DNA of 64,000 nucleotides from Maribellus maritimus (lineage in GTDB: Bacteria; Bacteroidota; Bacteroidia; Bacteroidales; Prolixibacteraceae). Shown piece after piece: positions 1 to 8,663 of this stretch (position 1 is the first letter of the stretch; the number at the start of each line of letters is the position of its first letter). Below the pieces are notes generated by a model. It saw only the letters and a program-made list of their open reading frames with translations. It searched no databases and was not told the origin of the DNA. A program made the position numbers and the translations under genes. The DNA is taken from the NCBI RefSeq assembly GCF_022267315.1, contig NZ_JAIKLE010000027.1, positions 28,208 to 92,207 on the forward strand, written 5' to 3'.

Positions 1-43
1 GTGGGAACCATTGAATTGAAACGAATAACAAAAGAGCGAAACA

Positions 44-838
44 ATGATTGAATTTTCAGAGATACAGAATATCTATTGGATATTACCGTTACTGGGATTT
101 GTAATCGGGATGTTCGGGACAATGGTTGGCGGAGGTGGGGGATTTTTTTTCCTTCCTGTACTTACCCTCCTGCTGAAAGTCCCGGCTCAAACTGCTGTTC
201 TTACTTCACTAGTGGCCACTTTACCAATTTGTGTAGCCGGTTCATGGGGACATTCACGCAAGGGGAATATCGATTTCAGGAATGCAGAAAATTTCATTGA
301 AGGAGGGATGATAGGAGCATTATTGGGGGTCTTAATATCCTACCTGTTAAGCGGGGCACAATTGAAGGTAGCCTTTGGAATCTATTCCATATTGATTTCC
401 ATAAATATGGTATTGAGTAAAAGAGGGAAACAGATATTTAGGGACGAACAAGAGGAAGGTACAAAACTATTCAAAAAGAACAAAGTGTACCTATTCAGCC
501 TGTTTGCCGGAATGATTACAGGAACCTTTGGGACAAGTGGAACCGCACCTGTCATTGCAGGTTTGTTTTCGCTGAAAATGCCTTTGAAGATAGTGATCGG
601 CACATCACTTTTTATTGTATTGTTCAACACCCTTTTTGCCGTATGCATACATTTTTTAATGGGAACTATTGACTTAACCATCTTATTCTTCCTGACAGTT
701 GGTTCTGCTGTTGGGGCGATAGCGGGGCCAAAACTATTATCAAAAATGAAACTTGAAAAAGTGGATAAATCGGCAGGATACTGGTATGCGGCAGTAATGG
801 TAATAATTGGTGTGCTAATGATTACCGGGAGAAATTAG
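44..838 (+). CDS. TauE/SafE-family sulfite/organic-anion exporter
   Basis: Polytopic inner-membrane protein of 264 residues, the usual size for TauE/SafE permeases, which export sulfite, sulfoacetate or related anions. A glycine run (GGGGGFFF) follows the first membrane segment. A second-half repeat of the same kind (GTFGTSGTAPVIAGLF, about residues 163-178) gives the internal duplication typical of the family. About seven or eight hydrophobic segments can be read. The ATG at 44 is used because no better start lies nearby. It is the first of six co-directional genes, and the next gene begins 13 bp after its stop. The substrate cannot be read from sequence. The lipid-enzyme neighbours hint at a sulfur- or phosphonate-containing headgroup precursor, but that is inference. 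Confidence 0.8.
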   Translation: MIEFSEIQNIYWILPLLGFVIGMFGTMVGGGGGFFFLPVLTLLLKVPAQTAVLTSLVATLPICVAGSWGHSRKGNIDFRNAENFIEGGMIGALLGVLISYLLSGAQLKVAFGIYSILISINMVLSKRGKQIFRDEQEEGTKLFKKNKVYLFSLFAGMITGTFGTSGTAPVIAGLFSLKMPLKIVIGTSLFIVLFNTLFAVCIHFLMGTIDLTILFFLTVGSAVGAIAGPKLLSKMKLEKVDKSAGYWYAAVMVIIGVLMITGRN

Positions 839-851
839 TTATGAAGACATT

Positions 852-1580
852 ATGAATTGGATTATATACATTATCATACTTATTTATTTTGTTTCAGGAG
901 GAATCGGTTTTTACCTGATCAACAGAAAGAAAGCTCCTGAAGTTGCACAAAAAAGCTACACAAAGTTTGGTGTTTATTTTATCATCATAAATATTCTATT
1001 TTTTAGTATTACTATCCAACCTGTAGTTTTTCGTTATCTGGCAGTTTTAATAGTTGTTTTAGGATATTTTGAATTGTGTCGGCTTTTTATTGAAGGAAAA
1101 TTTCAGCATAGGTTGTTTTTTGTTTTATCACTGCTAATCTTTTCTATCCTGTCTGCCGGGTTCCTCGTTTTTAGCCAGGCTGCTGAAAATTTAATCCTGC
1201 TGACATTTTTGATACTTTCTATTTTTGATAGTTTCAGCCAGATAACGGGCCAGCTTTTCGGTAGGAAAAAAATACTCCCTGACATTAGCCCCAATAAAAC
1301 ATTGGGAGGACTGACGGGTGGAATTATTATTGCATTAATCAGCGCACTCTTATTAAAAAACCTTTTCACAGGCACTATTACCGGGTTATTAGTTTTTGCA
1401 ATCGGTACAGTAGTTTTTGCATTCTCCGGGGATGTACTTGCATCGCTTTATAAAAGAAAATACAATGTAAAAGATTACAGTAAGCTTATTCCCGGGCATG
1501 GTGGTTTTCTCGACCGTTTTGACAGTCTTATTGCAGGAGGTGCCTGGACCGCATTGGCTGTTCATATTTTAGGAATTTAA
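852..1580 (+). CDS. CdsA-family phosphatidate cytidylyltransferase
   Basis: Integral membrane enzyme of the CTP:phosphatidate cytidylyltransferase family, which makes CDP-diacylglycerol from CTP and phosphatidate. The family signature lies near the C-terminus (about residues 202-226): S-x-Y-K-R, then K-D-Y, then PGHGG-x-x-DR-x-D, with all invariant Lys, Asp, His and Arg positions present. Several hydrophobic helices precede it. At 242 residues it is slightly shorter than housekeeping CdsA proteins (about 270). It sits between a TauE-like permease and a polyprenol-kinase-like gene and upstream of a CDP-alcohol transferase, so it probably supplies an activated lipid to that transferase. It may be a second, pathway-specific copy rather than the housekeeping gene. 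Confidence 0.85.
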   Translation: MNWIIYIIILIYFVSGGIGFYLINRKKAPEVAQKSYTKFGVYFIIINILFFSITIQPVVFRYLAVLIVVLGYFELCRLFIEGKFQHRLFFVLSLLIFSILSAGFLVFSQAAENLILLTFLILSIFDSFSQITGQLFGRKKILPDISPNKTLGGLTGGIIIALISALLLKNLFTGTITGLLVFAIGTVVFAFSGDVLASLYKRKYNVKDYSKLIPGHGGFLDRFDSLIAGGAWTALAVHILGI

Positions 1581-1594
1581 CAGGGAGATTAGTT

Positions 1595-2269
1595 ATGGGG
1601 AATATTATTGTATTATCATTTGTTTATTTGATTGGGATCGGATTGCTGTTGATATTTAACGAGTTGGTTTATCGCAGGCTTAATCCGACAGGAGAGATAA
1701 CCCGAAAATTTGCGCATTTTACTTCTGTTCTGGCAACGGTGCCATTTCCATATATTTTCCCTTCACACTGGTACATTCTGGTACTTGCTCTTTTGTTTGC
1801 ATTAATCTTATTTATTACCAGAAATGGGAAACAATTAAAATCAATTCACGGGGTGGAGCGGAAATCAATTGGAAGTTACCTGCTGCCATTGTCCATCTAC
1901 ATCACATTTATGATAGCAAATATTACAGATAATAAATTTATATACATTCTTCCCATGTTAATACTGGCAATCTCAGACCCGATGGCAGCCATTCTCGGAA
2001 TCAATATAAAAACCTACAACGGAAGAATAAAACTGTTTGGGAAAAAAATAAATAAAACCTGGCTGGGGTCAGGAGCATTTCTGGTTTCAAGTTTTGTAAT
2101 CAGCATTATAGCGCTTTTTTTTCACCGCGGGGTATTCGATTTAGAAACATTCTGGCTGGCGATGCTGATTGCCGTGGTAACCACTTTCGCTGAATTGATA
2201 AGCTGGCGCGGATCAGATAATCTCAGTATTCCCTTAAGTGCGGTAGCAGTTTTGGTATTATTCCTCTAA
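1595..2269 (+). CDS. Dolichol/phytol-kinase-like membrane protein
   Basis: A 224-residue polytopic membrane protein of the dolichol kinase/phytol kinase/DGK-polyprenol kinase group, which is related to CdsA and uses a CTP-type nucleotide to phosphorylate a lipid alcohol. Visible family marks are an early TGEITRKFAH segment (about residues 29-38), SDPMAAILG in the middle (about 126-134), a KTWLGSGA loop (about 153-160), and the C-terminal AELIS-x-x-G-x-DNLSIPL motif (about 199-214), all characteristic of this group. It starts 14 bp after the CdsA-like gene and is surely co-transcribed. Together the two could phosphorylate and cytidylylate an unusual lipid. The exact substrate is unknown. Confidence 0.75.
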   Translation: MGNIIVLSFVYLIGIGLLLIFNELVYRRLNPTGEITRKFAHFTSVLATVPFPYIFPSHWYILVLALLFALILFITRNGKQLKSIHGVERKSIGSYLLPLSIYITFMIANITDNKFIYILPMLILAISDPMAAILGINIKTYNGRIKLFGKKINKTWLGSGAFLVSSFVISIIALFFHRGVFDLETFWLAMLIAVVTTFAELISWRGSDNLSIPLSAVAVLVLFL

Positions 2270-2314
2270 ACACAACTGGAAAAAACTCGAAAAACAAAAT
2301 ATAAAAATTGAAAT

Positions 2315-3421
2315 ATGAGAACAGTAATTATTAACGGGGCAAACGGATATGTTGCTTCAAATTTCATAAACTATTTATTAAATCAACATTATATGGTTAT
2401 TGCCCTGGTTCGTGGAAATGGCCAGGACCCGGAAGAAAGAATAAGCAAAGTACTTGCACACATTAATGATGGAAAGGAAATAAACACTCCTAACCTCGAA
2501 GTTTACAATTATTCTTTGCTCGACAAGCATTTTGCCATGAATGAGAATATCCTAAAAAGTATTTTTAGTAATAAAGTTGATTATTTTCATTTTGCAGCCA
2601 GTTTAAAATACGATGAAAAATCGGTTGACGAAATTTTCTCGACCAATATTGAAGGAGTTGAAAACTCAATCAAAGTCTTTTCAAGATATGCTACAAAAAG
2701 CTCTCGTTTTTTTTATATCGGAACAGCATATTCCTGCGGTAAGTCAGAACGTATTTTTAAAGAGAAATTTTATGGGAATGATGACATTTCGGCTTTCCGC
2801 AACTATTACGAACAGTCGAAACGATTTGCTGAAAATGTTGTCAGGACAAATATTCGAGAAAATAGTCTGAATGGCCATATAATCAGGTTGTCACAGGTAG
2901 TAGGAAACCAGAAAACCGGTGTAACCAAAACCGATTACGGGATTTTTGATTTTTCAAAAAGAATTTTGAGTCTGGGTAACAGGTATCCCAATGAAATAGT
3001 ACGGGTACATGTCGATCCGGATGCTACCCAAAATTTAATCCCTATCGATACAGTAACAGAACATTTAACCAAGATACTGGAAGGGAAAGAGATTCCTGAG
3101 ATAATGAATTTTGTGTCAAAAAACCCGGTTCCCAATAGTTTCATTATTGATACCCTGAACCAGTTGGTACCAATTAAAATTATCCCTGTAAAAAACCTGG
3201 AACGAAGCGAAATGAACCCTATTGAAAGAATGATTTCTGCAGGAATGTCGTTTACCGAAAGTTATGCTTCAACCGATGTGTTATTTGATACGCGGCAAAG
3301 AGACAAGTTCCTGAAAAATACGGAAACAGGTCCCGATTATAAATCTGTCGCTAAAATGATGGAGTATTTTATCGAGACTGTTTCCGAAAAGAAAAAGAAA
3401 CGGGAACATGAAGCAGCCTGA
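2315..3421 (+). CDS. Extended SDR / NAD(P)-dependent epimerase-reductase
   Basis: Extended short-chain dehydrogenase/reductase with an N-terminal Rossmann fold: VIINGANGYVAS (residues 4-15) is the glycine-rich nucleotide loop. The catalytic Tyr-x3-Lys is seen as YYEQSK at about residues 167-172, and an upstream serine/threonine region (YIGTAYSCG, about 136-144) fits the third catalytic position. The 368 residues match sugar-nucleotide epimerases and the reductase domains of the male-sterility/thioester-reductase group. The C-terminal tail is Lys/Glu-rich. It lies 45 bp after the kinase-like gene and 52 bp before the CDP-alcohol transferase, so it probably modifies the headgroup or lipid precursor in the same pathway. 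The substrate is not readable. Confidence 0.75.
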   Translation: MRTVIINGANGYVASNFINYLLNQHYMVIALVRGNGQDPEERISKVLAHINDGKEINTPNLEVYNYSLLDKHFAMNENILKSIFSNKVDYFHFAASLKYDEKSVDEIFSTNIEGVENSIKVFSRYATKSSRFFYIGTAYSCGKSERIFKEKFYGNDDISAFRNYYEQSKRFAENVVRTNIRENSLNGHIIRLSQVVGNQKTGVTKTDYGIFDFSKRILSLGNRYPNEIVRVHVDPDATQNLIPIDTVTEHLTKILEGKEIPEIMNFVSKNPVPNSFIIDTLNQLVPIKIIPVKNLERSEMNPIERMISAGMSFTESYASTDVLFDTRQRDKFLKNTETGPDYKSVAKMMEYFIETVSEKKKKREHEAA

Positions 3422-3473
3422 AAGATTTGCGCTAGTAATAAGTTATAAATTTTAAGATATTAAACATAAAACA

Positions 3474-4055
3474 ATGAAACAGATAACAGTAAAAGGAGAA
3501 AACATCATAAATGTCCCGAATTTTATCAGCTTGTACCGGCTTCTGGTATTCCCGGTAATTCTTTTTATGGCGCTTACCGGGCGCGAGAGCGGATTCGTAA
3601 TCCTGTTATGTATTAGCCTGGTAAGCGATGTGCTGGACGGAAACATTGCGCGGCTGTTTAAGCTGCAAACCAACTTTGGCGCCGCGCTCGATAACCTGGC
3701 CGATATTTGCACTTATGCAATGGCCATACTTGGTTTGTTTGTTTTTAAGTGGACTGAAATTGAACCTCATTCCTGGATTTTATTCCTCTTTCTCGGAATA
3801 TTTATTCTTAGCTATATTGTTTCTTTTGCCCGTTTCGGAAAAATTCCTGGATTACATTTATATTCTGCCGTTTCTGCCGGGTACGCTCAAAGCATATTCT
3901 TTTTTGTATTGTTCGTTTTTGGTTTTTATCCCTGGATGTTATATGTGGTTGCCACGTGGGGAATAATAGCATACATCGAAAAGATAATCATCCTTTTTAA
4001 ATTGGACGACATACGAATTGGGGTAAAGGGACTTTATTGGCTGCTAAAAAAGTAG
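3474..4055 (+). CDS. CDP-alcohol phosphatidyltransferase
   Basis: Membrane enzyme that transfers a phosphatidyl group from CDP-diacylglycerol to an alcohol. The full family motif D-G-x2-A-R-x8-G-x3-D-x3-D is present at about residues 53-75 (DG, AR, G, D, D all conserved), so the metal-binding catalytic site looks intact. At 193 residues it is the usual length for PgsA/PssA-like enzymes, with about five to six membrane helices. It sits in the lipid operon after the CdsA-like and SDR genes, which supports a dedicated phospholipid synthesis role. The acceptor (glycerol phosphate, serine, inositol phosphate or another) cannot be decided from sequence. Confidence 0.85.
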   Translation: MKQITVKGENIINVPNFISLYRLLVFPVILFMALTGRESGFVILLCISLVSDVLDGNIARLFKLQTNFGAALDNLADICTYAMAILGLFVFKWTEIEPHSWILFLFLGIFILSYIVSFARFGKIPGLHLYSAVSAGYAQSIFFFVLFVFGFYPWMLYVVATWGIIAYIEKIIILFKLDDIRIGVKGLYWLLKK

Positions 4056-4074
4056 GAAACGGGAAAATTAAGCC

Positions 4075-6525
4075 ATGTTATACAAAACAGTTCTTACCAT
4101 CATTATTGCTTTACTTGGTGTAGAGGCTATGGGTCAGGCATTAACGGGCACCATAAAAGATAAAAAATCACAGGAAGCAATTCCTTATGCAAATATCTGG
4201 ATTAAGGGGACAACCACGGGAACAATGTCAGATATGAACGGAATGTTTCTGTTGAAGTTGTCACCGAAAGATACGCTGTGTGTTTCTTCAGTTGGTTACG
4301 AACGAATAGAAATTCCGGCAAAAAATATTACTGAAAATCCACTTATTGTATTCTTGTCGGAAGAAACCCTGCAATTGGGCGAGGTAACAGTCAGGCCTGA
4401 AATTTCAAGGGCAAAAGTTTTATTTCAGAAAATACAGGAACGTAAAAAAGAGAACCGGCAAAACATTGAAAATGTAGATGCTTACAAAACCTACAAGCGA
4501 ACCGCTGTATATCTGGCAATTGATTCAACCTCGCGAATCAACAGGTTTATCCCGAACATGGAAGAAGTAACGGTTCAGGTTGATAGTATGAATATTCGTT
4601 TTAGCCCGATATATCTTGCAGAAGAGGGAAGCAATTGCCAAAACAAAGACGACAGCATAGTTTACAGGCGGGTTGACGGAATATTTCCAAAACTGAACCA
4701 GACTATTGAGAGTATGATCCTTTTACATGCAGTTGTTGACCTGAATTTTTACAAGGATCAGATCAATATTCTTTACAGGGGAATAGTTTCGCCGTTAAGT
4801 AATAATGCAATGGCGCAATACAATTTTTACCTGAATGACAGTACTAACATAAACGGGAAGAAATATTACAGTTTTTCGTTTTCACCTAAAAATAAGTACA
4901 ATCCTTTGTTTACAGGAAGGTTTACTATACAGGATAGTACTTTTGCATTAACTGATATTTATGCATATTTACAAAAAGAAGCAAACATAAATTTTGTAAA
5001 TGGGTTCAGGGCAAAAGTCAGTTATTTAAGTAACGATAAAGACGAGTGGTTTTATGATGAACAGGAGATAAGCATGAATCTCTCCTTATCCCTGAATAAA
5101 GATACCATTTCACGCTACGGTTCGCAGAGAATAAACGAGGTTTCAAAAGGGAACTGGTTGGTGACAAAGAACACTAAATTTTCTACTTCTACAGAGTTGG
5201 ACGAAGTAAAGCCCCGCACCTGGAAGAACCGTACTGAATTTACTTCAAAAAGCAGTTTTGACGAAGGTACCTATTTGCGTGTAAGTAAATTAAAGGAAAA
5301 CTCATTTATAAGAAGCGTCGATGGTATTGGTGGAATGGTACTGACCAGTTATGTTGATTTGGGGAAGATTCAGATTGGGCCTGTTTTCGATATTTACACA
5401 ACCAATGCCATTGAAGGTCAGCGATTTTCCATTCCACTCCGGACCGGCGAGAAAATGTTTGAGCGTTTTACCGTTGGAGGTATTATTGGCTATGGAACCC
5501 GAAGCGGGGAGTTTAAATATGGAGCAAACTTTGCGTGGCAACCAGGTGAAACCGATAAATTTATTTTAAGAGGATCTTATTCTGATGATTATACATTGGT
5601 GTCGCAGGATAAGTATCTGCGTTTTATTAAAAAGAATCCAAATGAAAGAGGCAATTCCAATTTCATTTCCATATTTACAGCCAGGGAGGAAAATCCATAT
5701 TTGAAAGGGGAAAAGAGCATAAAATTAAACCTGGAGTTTAATACTAAAAACGATGTTTGTATAGAAATAGAACCATACTGGCTATACAGTACCCAAACTC
5801 CTGATGTTCATTTTCTTCGCAATAACACAGGATATGAGAATTACTCGAATTATGGAATTCTCTTCAATACAAGGTTTGCATTTGGGCAACATTACGATAA
5901 ATACTACTTCGCCCGTGTTTATTATCTGACCCAGTTACCTGTAATTAATTTTAGTCTTGATATTGGCAAGACAAGTCTGCCAGGCAGTCTACATGATAAT
6001 TTGGGGATATATGCACAGATTCATGCATCTGCATCGGGTATGTTGAATATGGGAATGATAAATATGCGTTACATGGTAAATGGCGGATACCTGTTGGGAG
6101 ATGCGCCCTATGATTTACTTGACCTTTCTACAGGTTCCATGTCGCTTGGATACTCAAAGTATGGTTATAATCTTCTGCACTTTGCCACTTTTGCCCACAA
6201 CCTGTACACAAATTTACACCTTGACTGGACTGGCGGAGGAATTGTTTTGAACCATTTGCCCGTAATACGGAAATTCAAACTACGGGAAATGGTATCTTTT
6301 AAATGCCATTATGGTATGTTAAACGATTCATATCATCCTGTTTTCGACCTGCCGGGATATTATACTGCTGAAATGAGCAAACCTTATGCTGAAATAGGAT
6401 TTGGTCTGACCAATATTTTTAAGATTTTACGTGTTGAATATGTCCGTCAGTTGGGAGGAACCTACATAAACAGTGGTTTTGCCGATAAGAACGGAATCTT
6501 TTTCAGGGCAGAGATGAGTTTTTAG
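4075..6525 (+). CDS. DUF5686/carboxypeptidase-regulatory-domain outer-membrane protein
   Basis: An 816-residue exported protein with an N-terminal signal peptide ending near MGQA. A carboxypeptidase-regulatory-like beta domain follows at about residues 22-100 (LTGTIKDKKSQEAIPYANI with the typical VGYERIE strand). A long beta-rich region, probably a C-terminal outer-membrane barrel, ends in Phe (EMSF), as Bacteroidota outer-membrane proteins do. This order matches the DUF5686 family, whose function is poorly known. It begins 19 bp after the CDP-alcohol transferase and is the last gene of the operon. It could act in surface delivery or assembly of the lipid product, which is inference. Confidence 0.75.
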   Translation: MLYKTVLTIIIALLGVEAMGQALTGTIKDKKSQEAIPYANIWIKGTTTGTMSDMNGMFLLKLSPKDTLCVSSVGYERIEIPAKNITENPLIVFLSEETLQLGEVTVRPEISRAKVLFQKIQERKKENRQNIENVDAYKTYKRTAVYLAIDSTSRINRFIPNMEEVTVQVDSMNIRFSPIYLAEEGSNCQNKDDSIVYRRVDGIFPKLNQTIESMILLHAVVDLNFYKDQINILYRGIVSPLSNNAMAQYNFYLNDSTNINGKKYYSFSFSPKNKYNPLFTGRFTIQDSTFALTDIYAYLQKEANINFVNGFRAKVSYLSNDKDEWFYDEQEISMNLSLSLNKDTISRYGSQRINEVSKGNWLVTKNTKFSTSTELDEVKPRTWKNRTEFTSKSSFDEGTYLRVSKLKENSFIRSVDGIGGMVLTSYVDLGKIQIGPVFDIYTTNAIEGQRFSIPLRTGEKMFERFTVGGIIGYGTRSGEFKYGANFAWQPGETDKFILRGSYSDDYTLVSQDKYLRFIKKNPNERGNSNFISIFTAREENPYLKGEKSIKLNLEFNTKNDVCIEIEPYWLYSTQTPDVHFLRNNTGYENYSNYGILFNTRFAFGQHYDKYYFARVYYLTQLPVINFSLDIGKTSLPGSLHDNLGIYAQIHASASGMLNMGMINMRYMVNGGYLLGDAPYDLLDLSTGSMSLGYSKYGYNLLHFATFAHNLYTNLHLDWTGGGIVLNHLPVIRKFKLREMVSFKCHYGMLNDSYHPVFDLPGYYTAEMSKPYAEIGFGLTNIFKILRVEYVRQLGGTYINSGFADKNGIFFRAEMSF

Positions 6526-6561
6526 AATATTTTTAATATGAATTAACTTAATTATGTTTTT

Positions 6562-7419
6562 ATGAGTGCCAACTACCCAAATGAAATTTTTGAAAAGCTT
6601 GAAAAAGAGATAGAATTTATAAAGAATCAATCATTTGAGAAGAAAGAGATAGCTGAAAAATCAGTTGGATTGTGTCAACTGGCATTCCTGGAATTGAGAA
6701 ATTATGTACTTCAGAATGATTTTAAAAATGTGGAAGAAGAGATATATTTTTTTAAAGTAATTAAACCAAAAATTTTAAGCAAATTGATTTTCTACAATGA
6801 ATTACTTAGAATGGAAAATTATAAACTGCTGGTTAACCGAAAGCTCATGCTGAAAATGTTAAATGATGAAACTCAGAAAATTCATGAATTCATCAAAAGC
6901 AATAAGGAATTTTACCATTATTATACAACCAATGAGACCTGTCTGGATGAAAATTATTTTGTAAGAAGTGATAAGTACATTTTTATTGGCTCTAAAAGCA
7001 TACAACATTTAGTTGACCCTCAATTTGCGACATTAAAGGATGAGGTCGTAGCCTATATCCTTGCTTATGAGCAGCTCGGAGAATATCTTGACAATGAAAT
7101 AAGTTTATTAAAAAACAAAAGGGGTTCATGGCAAACATTCCAACCTGCAAAGTTCAGTTTGAAAATGAGTTGGACCGCCTCAAAAGTTGCACTGGTTGAA
7201 TTGATCTATGCTTTACATTGTTGTAATTGCATTAACAATGGCAATGTCCATGTAAACGAACTTATTGAGTATTTCGAATATATGTTTGACGTTAAGTTGT
7301 ATAAAGCATACAGAGTTTTTACAGATATTAAGGACAGAAAAAGAGAAAGGGCAAAATTTTTGGTTGAATTAAAAACTGCCTTATTAAATAGGTTAGATGA
7401 CTTAGATGCTTTGAATTAA
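6562..7419 (+). CDS. rteC: RteC-family regulator of an integrative/conjugative element
   Basis: A 285-residue protein of the RteC family, known from CTnDOT-type conjugative transposons, where RteC activates the excision operon. The diagnostic C-terminal region is present: L-K-M-SWTASK-x-ALVELIYALH (about residues 198-216), then GNVHVNELIEYFEYMFDV, then the YRVFTDIKDRKRERAKFL stretch. The length matches the family. It begins 37 bp after the chromosomal DUF5686 gene, so the junction between host operon and element lies near 6526-6561. No integrase, excisionase operon or tra genes accompany it here, so it marks a remnant or a minimal island. Confidence 0.88.
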   Translation: MSANYPNEIFEKLEKEIEFIKNQSFEKKEIAEKSVGLCQLAFLELRNYVLQNDFKNVEEEIYFFKVIKPKILSKLIFYNELLRMENYKLLVNRKLMLKMLNDETQKIHEFIKSNKEFYHYYTTNETCLDENYFVRSDKYIFIGSKSIQHLVDPQFATLKDEVVAYILAYEQLGEYLDNEISLLKNKRGSWQTFQPAKFSLKMSWTASKVALVELIYALHCCNCINNGNVHVNELIEYFEYMFDVKLYKAYRVFTDIKDRKRERAKFLVELKTALLNRLDDLDALN

Positions 7420-7449
7420 TTATTAATATTAACATGTTAAATACATTTT

Positions 7450-7468
7450 TATTTTTGAATTATTTTTG
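7450..7468 (+). promoter_or_regulatory. Candidate Bacteroidota -7 elements upstream of structured region
   Basis: TATTTTTG occurs twice, at 7450-7457 and 7461-7468. Both match the Bacteroidota -7 consensus TAnnTTTG. No convincing -33 TTTG is seen at the right spacing. Either could start a transcript that covers the structured element at 7518-7670 and the small ORF at 7708. Confidence 0.3.
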
Positions 7469-7517
7469 TGATAGGAGGGGAAATGATTCCTCATAGGAAC
7501 TAAAATATAGAGATATT

Positions 7518-7670
7518 AAGCGTAAGCTTTTATTTTTGCACTAAAAATCGCCAATTTTTAATACCACAGAAATAATAAGTGAGCGTCCGCGTCATTGCGT
7601 GGGGCACACTGATTTGTGGTATGGGCGTTTGGCGATGCCTTAGTGCGATTAGCGTTGTTCCACGCTTTCT
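7518..7670 (+). ncRNA. Candidate structured RNA or folded DNA site (nested long hairpin)
   Basis: Five nested complementary segments can be read directly: AAGCGT 7518-7523 with ACGCTT 7662-7667; GCACTAA 7538-7544 with TTAGTGC 7640-7646; ATCGCCAA 7547-7554 with TTGGCGAT 7629-7636; ATACCACA 7561-7568 with TGTGGTAT 7615-7622; and an apical CCGCG 7587-7591 with CGTGG 7598-7602 (one G-U), enclosed by AGTG/CACT (7578-7581/7607-7610). The internal loop between the third and fourth stems is symmetric (6 nt each side). A T-rich run (TTTCTTTT) follows. The stretch is more G+C-rich than its flanks. It lies between rteC and a small ORF, so it may be a regulatory RNA of the element, a leader for the 95-residue gene, or a folded recombination or transfer site. 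The strand is assumed from its neighbours. Confidence 0.55.
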
Positions 7671-7707
7671 TTTAATAGAATCCAACAAATTATAAAAATT
7701 TCATTAG

Positions 7708-7995
7708 ATGTATCTTACGGAGAAAAAGATTAAATATGCTGATTTGGTTGTCCCCTTTATGAAATGCCCATTCAAAAAAGCAGAACACGATTGCCCATTT
7801 ATAGAATATTGGAAATTAGCATCTGTTGAAAAGCAAATTCAGATAATTGAAAATCTACCAGAAGGAGAACTCGATTTGTTAAGGGAACAACATAGACTTT
7901 GCCAGGCAAGAAAAATTAAAAATGCTCAAAGTCAATATAAACTAAAAAGCATTGTGGAAATTTTTCATAAGGACTTGATGTTTGAGAATCTTTAA
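7708..7995 (+). CDS. Small Cys-containing hypothetical protein of the element
   Basis: A 95-residue charged, soluble protein that I do not recognise. It has a Cys-x7-Cys pair with Pro-Phe after each Cys (KCPFKKAEHDCPF, residues 19-31) and a third Cys near residue 71, so metal binding is possible. There is no signal peptide or membrane segment. It starts 38 bp downstream of the nested-hairpin element and faces the two HTH genes convergently. Its position in the RteC-marked remnant suggests an accessory gene of the element. It also resembles, only in having a CP-containing spaced Cys pair, the CxxC protein pair at 47135 and 58607; homology is not claimed. Confidence 0.6.
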   Translation: MYLTEKKIKYADLVVPFMKCPFKKAEHDCPFIEYWKLASVEKQIQIIENLPEGELDLLREQHRLCQARKIKNAQSQYKLKSIVEIFHKDLMFENL

Positions 7996-8018
7996 AAAAG
8001 ATACTTTCCGAAAGTTAA

Positions 8019-8309
8019 TTAGTCCACAAAAGATTTGAATCCACTTTGAAGGAATTTATGTACGTCTGATTCCAAATAGTAAGTTTTCTTTCCGATTCTT
8101 TTATATGGAAGTTTTCCCGAACTGCGAAATCGTTGAAGGGTTCGTTTGCTGACTTTCAGCAGAAGACATAAATCCTGATTATCCAACAATATTTCATCAT
8201 TGATTACATTGTCTTTATTTCCCAGTCGATCAACTTTTTTTTGCAAAAGCTCAACCTGGCTAAGGAGACGCTGCATCCAGGAATCAAAATATTTTTGGTC
8301 AATATACAT
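8019..8309 (-). CDS. Excisionase-type helix-turn-helix protein (HTH_17)
   Basis: A 96-residue protein with a C-terminal winged HTH of the MerR-like/excisionase class: LLDNQDLCLLLKVSKRTLQ at about residues 41-59 is the helix-turn-helix, followed by R-x-R-S-S-G-K-LPYK-RIGKK-x-YY (wing) and a final DVHKFLQ helix. The N-terminal part has a short coiled helix. Such small proteins are typical of Bacteroidota integrative elements, where they act as directionality or operon regulators. It lies 6 bp after its paralogue at 8316-8663 on the same strand, so the two are one transcript. Confidence 0.8.
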   Translation of the reverse strand: MYIDQKYFDSWMQRLLSQVELLQKKVDRLGNKDNVINDEILLDNQDLCLLLKVSKRTLQRFRSSGKLPYKRIGKKTYYLESDVHKFLQSGFKSFVD

Positions 8310-8315
8310 CTCCCT

Positions 8316-8663
8316 CTATTTGTCCTGATAATTGAATATGCTACCCACTACATGCTGTTTCCTTAGTTTATCAAGTGTTCTTTGATCAGTGGGAATTATT
8401 CTTTCCTGAAGTGATTTTTCAATGTCGGAGAGTTTATAGAGGCATCTACCCCGTAACATGGTATAACTAATCATGTTGTCATTCCTTAACCGCTGGAGTG
8501 TCCTGATGCTGATTTTTAGTAGATCAGCCACTTCATTGCTGTTAAGCCAAACTTCAGTTTTTGGCGTAGCATCCAACTTGTTTTTAGTTACATAGTCTGC
8601 AATGTTTTCTATTTTCTGAACAAGGTCTTGATAAGCTTTACTTTCAAACGTAATTACTTCCAT
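8316..8663 (-). CDS. Excisionase-type helix-turn-helix protein (HTH_17), paralogue
   Basis: A 115-residue DNA-binding protein with the same architecture as its neighbour: a short N-terminal helix, then an HTH (WLNSNEVADLLKISIRTLQ, about residues 44-62), a wing (R-N-D-N-M-ISY, GRCLYKLSDI) and a basic C-terminal tail with KQHVVGSIF. Two tandem HTH_17 genes are a common signature of Bacteroidota conjugative or mobilisable elements. It reads away from the defence operon that starts 435 bp to its right. Its upstream region contains a hairpin near 8967-8999 that could be an operator or terminator. Confidence 0.8.
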   Translation of the reverse strand: MEVITFESKAYQDLVQKIENIADYVTKNKLDATPKTEVWLNSNEVADLLKISIRTLQRLRNDNMISYTMLRGRCLYKLSDIEKSLQERIIPTDQRTLDKLRKQHVVGSIFNYQDK

